DNA of 8,598 bases from assembly GCA_018665625.1 (NCBI GenBank), contig JABJCF010000157.1, positions 1 through 8,598 on the forward strand. Reading direction: 5' to 3'. The notes beneath the pieces are model-generated. The model was not told the origin of the DNA. It saw only the letters and a list, made by a program, of their open reading frames with translations, and did no database searches. This document shows, piece after piece, positions 5,829 through 8,598 of this stretch (within the stretch, counting starts at the first letter, position 1; each line of letters opens with the position of its first letter). The position numbers and the translations under genes are program-made. Source of the stretch: Nitrospina sp. GTDB lineage: Bacteria > Nitrospinota > Nitrospinia > Nitrospinales > VA-1.

Positions 5829-6194
5829 ATGAAAACTCTAGAGCGTGAACGCCTGCGGCTTGCAAGGAAAAAAAGAGTCAAGCTAAAGGTGCAAAAGCAA
5901 AAAAGCAGAAACCGTTTGACGGTGTTCCGCAGCAGCAAACATATTTATGCGCAAATCGTTGATGACAGCGAAGGTAAAACTTTAGTTTCCGGCTCGTCCC
6001 TGACAAAAGGGTTCAGAGAGCAGATGAAAACTGGCGGAAATTTGAAAGCTGCGGCTTTGGTCGGTTCCATGATTGGTGAGCAAGCGGCTGCAAAAGGAAT
6101 TACCGAGGTCTATTGCGATAGAAACGGTTTTCATTATTCTGGAAGAGTAAAAGCCCTTGCCGATGCGGTTCGGGAAAAAGGAATTAAATTTTAA
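5829..6194 (+). CDS. rplR: 50S ribosomal protein L18
   Basis: L18 binds 5S rRNA and, with L5, anchors it in the central protuberance. The 121-residue product has the basic N-terminal arm (RERLRLARKKRVKLKV) and the signature NRLTVFRSSKHIYAQIVDD at residues 31-49. LKAAALVGSMIGEQAAAKGI lies at about 73-93, and SGRVKALADAVREKGIKF is the C-terminus. The block CDRNGFHYSGR has Cys where most homologues have Phe, a small variation. The ATG at 5829 was chosen because AAGGAG at 5817-5822 lies six bases upstream and the family starts near here. An in-frame ATG at 5760 would add 23 residues read from inside rplF. One base separates it from the rplF stop. Confidence 0.99.
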   Translation: MKTLERERLRLARKKRVKLKVQKQKSRNRLTVFRSSKHIYAQIVDDSEGKTLVSGSSLTKGFREQMKTGGNLKAAALVGSMIGEQAAAKGITEVYCDRNGFHYSGRVKALADAVREKGIKF

Positions 6195-6206
6195 TCTAAA
6201 TTGAGT

Positions 6207-6216
6207 AGGAGGAAGG
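6207..6216 (+). promoter_or_regulatory. Strong Shine-Dalgarno for rpsE deciding a TTG start
   Basis: AGGAGG at 6207-6212, extended to AGGAGGAAGG, is the strongest ribosome-binding site in the window and lies five bases before TTG at 6218. An in-frame TAG at 6206-6208 excludes any upstream start. The strong signal probably offsets the weak start codon. Confidence 0.9.
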
Positions 6217-6217
6217 T

Positions 6218-6709
6218 TTGCGACAAAAGCAACCGGAAAACCCAACAGATTTTGTTGATAAAGTGGTCAAGATCAACCGTGTCGCCAAAGTTGTAAAAGG
6301 TGGTCGTCGGTTCAGCTTCAGTGCATTGGTTGTTGTCGGTAATCGCGATGGCAAGGTGGGCTGGGGTTTGGGGAAAGCCAACGAAGTGCCAGAAGCAATT
6401 CGCAAAGGGGTTGAAAAGGCTAAGAAAAGTCTGGTACCGGTCAGTCTCGAAGGTTCTTCTATTCCGCACGAAGTAATTGGTGCGTATGGTTCAGGTAGGG
6501 TAATGCTAAAGCCAGCATCCAGAGGAACGGGATTGATCGCAGGTGGAGCGGTTAGAGCGGTTTTGGAGGCTGCAGGTGTTCGCGATATCCTTACGAAATG
6601 TTTACGCACGAATAATCCGCACAATGTTGTTAAAGCTACAATTCAGGGTTTAATGGACCTCCGCAGCGCGAAAGATTGTGCGCGGGCAAGAGGCAAACAA
6701 GTAGGTTGA
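6218..6709 (+). CDS. rpsE: 30S ribosomal protein S5, TTG start
   Basis: S5 sits at the mRNA entry site and the S4-S5 interface of the 30S subunit, where it affects decoding accuracy. The 163-residue product (E. coli 167) has the double-stranded-RNA-binding-like N-domain at about residues 10-75, including [17 protein letters not shown] at 25-41 and [23 protein letters not shown] at 48-70. The conserved loop VKGGRR, where spectinomycin-resistance changes occur in E. coli, is intact. The C-domain has [38 protein letters not shown] at about 80-117. The TTG start is fixed by AGGAGG and an upstream in-frame stop. It follows rplR by 23 bases. The next gene is rplO, without the usual rpmD in between. 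Confidence 0.98.
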   Translation: MRQKQPENPTDFVDKVVKINRVAKVVKGGRRFSFSALVVVGNRDGKVGWGLGKANEVPEAIRKGVEKAKKSLVPVSLEGSSIPHEVIGAYGSGRVMLKPASRGTGLIAGGAVRAVLEAAGVRDILTKCLRTNNPHNVVKATIQGLMDLRSAKDCARARGKQVG

Positions 6710-6722
6710 TTGAGGAAAAGGC
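6710..6722 (+). other. Junction where rpmD (L30) is absent
   Basis: In many bacteria rpmD, a gene of about 60 codons for L30, lies between rpsE and rplO. Here only 13 bases separate the rpsE stop from the rplO ATG, and these carry the rplO Shine-Dalgarno (GAGG within TTGAGGAAAAGGC). There is no room for rpmD and no remnant of it. L30 is known to be missing from the genomes of several bacterial lineages; relocation elsewhere in this genome cannot be excluded. Confidence 0.9.
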
Positions 6723-7163
6723 ATGTTGGAATTATCTAATTTAAAAGGTCCGGCGGGTGGCAGGAAAAACCGAAAACGGGTCGGCCGAGGTATAGGCTCT
6801 GGAACAGGAAAAACTTCTGGCAAGGGTCAAAAAGGACAGAACAGTCGTTCTGGTGGAGGAGTTCGCCCCTGGTTTGAGGGTGGGCAGATGCCACTGCAAA
6901 GAAGATTGCCGAAGCGCGGGTTCACGAATATTTTCAAAAAGCATTACGAAATTGTGAATGTAGAGCAGTTGGCTCGATGTGCTGGTGTTGACCCAGTCAC
7001 CCCTGAAGTGATGAAGGAAAAAGGCTTGATCAAAAAAGTTGGAGCCGTAAAAATCCTTGGAGTGGGCGAGCTTAAAGAATCGCTGAACGTTCATGCGCAC
7101 AAGTTTAGTGGAACCGCCCAGGCGAAAATCGAGAAGTCCGGGGGAAAGGCTGTAAACCTCTAA
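6723..7163 (+). CDS. rplO: 50S ribosomal protein L15
   Basis: L15 is a late-assembly 23S rRNA-binding protein whose long N-terminal extension threads into the 50S core. The 146-residue product has the normal length. The N-terminus [15 protein letters not shown] leads into the glycine- and arginine-rich arm [19 protein letters not shown] at residues 22-40. [24 protein letters not shown], the best-known family block, lies at 44-67. The folded C-domain includes [14 protein letters not shown] at 104-117 and [21 protein letters not shown] near the end. The ATG at 6723 follows a purine-rich ribosome-binding site. The TAA stop is followed at once by the ATG of secY. Confidence 0.99.
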   Translation: MLELSNLKGPAGGRKNRKRVGRGIGSGTGKTSGKGQKGQNSRSGGGVRPWFEGGQMPLQRRLPKRGFTNIFKKHYEIVNVEQLARCAGVDPVTPEVMKEKGLIKKVGAVKILGVGELKESLNVHAHKFSGTAQAKIEKSGGKAVNL

Positions 7164-8477
7164 ATGGCCGCAGAAAGTTTTGGTAATGTATTTCGGGTTC
7201 CTGAGCTAAAAAAGAAAATTCTTTTTACTCTGGCGCTGTTGGTGGTTTATCGGATTGGTGCTCATATACCTACTCCGGGCATCAACTCTGTGGCTTTGGC
7301 AGAATTATTTGCAAGAGCTCAAGGAACCATTCTTGGTTTTTTCGATATGTTTTCCGGTGGAGCTTTAAGCCGGTTGACAATATTTGCATTGGGCATCATG
7401 CCCTATATCAGCGCATCTATTATATTGCAGCTGATGACCATTGTTTCGCCCTACTTGGCAAGATTAAAAAAAGAAGGGGAGCAAGGGCAAAAGAAGATTA
7501 CTCAGTACACTCGTTATGGAACGGTGTTTTTGAGTACGATTCAAGGATCAGGAATCGCGGTAGGGTTGGAAGCGATGAAGAGTCCCGGGGGAATGGCAAT
7601 TGTTCCGGAGCCAGGTTGGTCGTTCAGGCTGATGACAATTCTCACTTTGACTGCAGGGACCTCATTCTTGATGTGGCTGGGCGAGCAGATTACTGAGCGG
7701 GGAATTGGTAATGGTATTTCCCTGATCATTTTTGCGGGAATTGTTGCAGGAACCCCGGCGGCAATTTTTCAGTCTTTAGATTTAATGGGTACAGGTGAAA
7801 TGTCTGTGCTCGTCATGCTTTTCCTTCTTGTTTTTATGATATTTGTGGTGGGAGCCATCGTATTCACAGAAGGAGGGCAGCGTCGGATACCCATCCAATA
7901 TGCGAAACGGGTGGTGGGAAGAAAAATGATGGGAGGGCAGTCAACGCATCTGCCTTTGAAAGTGAATACGTCGGGTGTTATACCCCCAATTTTTGCTTCC
8001 TCTATCATTATGTTTCCAGCGACGATAGCGCAATTTATAAGTCATCCTTGGATGCAGTCGGTTTCAGCGGCACTGACACCGGGGACGATTATTTATAGTT
8101 TGATTTTTATCGGTGCGATATTTTTCTTTTGTTATTTTTACACGGCAGTTATTTTTAACCCTGTCGATGTTGCCGACAATATGAAAAAGCACGGCGGTTA
8201 TGTGCCTGGAATTCGGCCGGGAAACAAAACGTCTGAATATATTGACACGATTCTCTCAAGGCTCACGTTTTATGGCGGAATGTATTTGTCTTTAGTCTGT
8301 ATTTTGCCGGATTATTTGATAAAATACTTTAACATCCCCTTTTATTTCGGCGGAACGAGCTTATTGATTGTGGTGGGGGTATCCTTGGATACTATGCAAC
8401 AAATCGAGTCCCATCTGGTTATGAGAAATTATGACGGTTTTGTGAAAAAGGGGCGTTTAAAAAGCCGAAGAGGCTGA
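7164..8477 (+). CDS. secY: Preprotein translocase subunit SecY
   Basis: SecY is the channel-forming subunit of the SecYEG translocon, which exports or inserts unfolded proteins across the inner membrane with SecA or the ribosome. The 437-residue product (E. coli 443) has about ten hydrophobic segments, near residues 17-34, 75-97, 117-137, 154-172, 183-203, 212-235, 270-292, 307-330, 366-385 and 393-410. The plug region with FFDMFSGGALSRL lies at 59-71, followed by FALGIMPYISASIILQL at 74-90. The cytosolic loop QRRIPIQYAKR (239-249) binds SecA or the ribosome, and GVIPPIFASS is at 271-280. VADNMKKHGGYVPGIRPG at 336-353 is also typical. The ATG directly follows the rplO stop with no clear Shine-Dalgarno, so re-initiation is likely. 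adk follows after three bases. Confidence 0.99.
   Translation: MAAESFGNVFRVPELKKKILFTLALLVVYRIGAHIPTPGINSVALAELFARAQGTILGFFDMFSGGALSRLTIFALGIMPYISASIILQLMTIVSPYLARLKKEGEQGQKKITQYTRYGTVFLSTIQGSGIAVGLEAMKSPGGMAIVPEPGWSFRLMTILTLTAGTSFLMWLGEQITERGIGNGISLIIFAGIVAGTPAAIFQSLDLMGTGEMSVLVMLFLLVFMIFVVGAIVFTEGGQRRIPIQYAKRVVGRKMMGGQSTHLPLKVNTSGVIPPIFASSIIMFPATIAQFISHPWMQSVSAALTPGTIIYSLIFIGAIFFFCYFYTAVIFNPVDVADNMKKHGGYVPGIRPGNKTSEYIDTILSRLTFYGGMYLSLVCILPDYLIKYFNIPFYFGGTSLLIVVGVSLDTMQQIESHLVMRNYDGFVKKGRLKSRRG

Positions 8478-8598
<121 letters not shown>

Noticed and set aside
6196..6624. Minus-strand open frame of 142 codons opposite rpsE
   Set aside because: It is antisense to the conserved S5 gene, with no domain or start signal of its own.

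Overview
This window is the middle and 3' part of a bacterial S10-spc-type ribosomal protein cluster. All 17 genes lie on the + strand in the classical order: rplB, rpsS, rplV, rpsC, rplP, rpmC, rpsQ (S10 half), then rplN, rplX, rplE, a zinc-type rpsN (rpsZ), rpsH, rplF, rplR, rpsE, rplO, secY (spc half), and the first 39 codons of adk. Every gene except the truncated adk looks full length, and all reading frames are intact. No RNA gene, mobile element, CRISPR array or phage gene is visible, and no stretch longer than about 100 bases lacks a gene.

The organism is a bacterium of moderate GC content that uses Shine-Dalgarno signals and some GTG and TTG starts. Three traits together are informative but not diagnostic: S14 has four cysteines, L2 carries HPM in place of the common HPH in its C-terminal signature, and rpmD (L30) is missing from its usual place between rpsE and rplO. 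This suggests a deep-branching Gram-negative group (a deltaproteobacterial or Nitrospinota-like lineage is my low-confidence guess) rather than a gammaproteobacterium.

Layout: positions 1-2314 hold rplB, rpsS, rplV and rpsC, with spacers of 50, 100 and 10 bases. Positions 2362-3344 hold rplP, rpmC and rpsQ. From 3341 to 4777 the genes are very tight (rpsQ/rplN overlap ATGA, rplN/rplX overlap TAATG, rplX/rplE gap 1 base, rplE/rpsZ gap 3 bases), which suggests translational coupling. A structured 74-base spacer separates rpsH from rplF. rplF to adk is again compact, and rplO and secY abut with no gap.

The products work together: the ribosomal proteins build the 30S and 50S subunits, SecY is the core of the protein-export channel, and Adk balances adenine nucleotides. 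I find no undescribed biological system here. The second-look items are modest: the absent rpmD, several short inverted repeats in the longer spacers (one with the rpsC stop codon in its loop, one containing the rpsQ Shine-Dalgarno), and a cluster of non-ATG starts.
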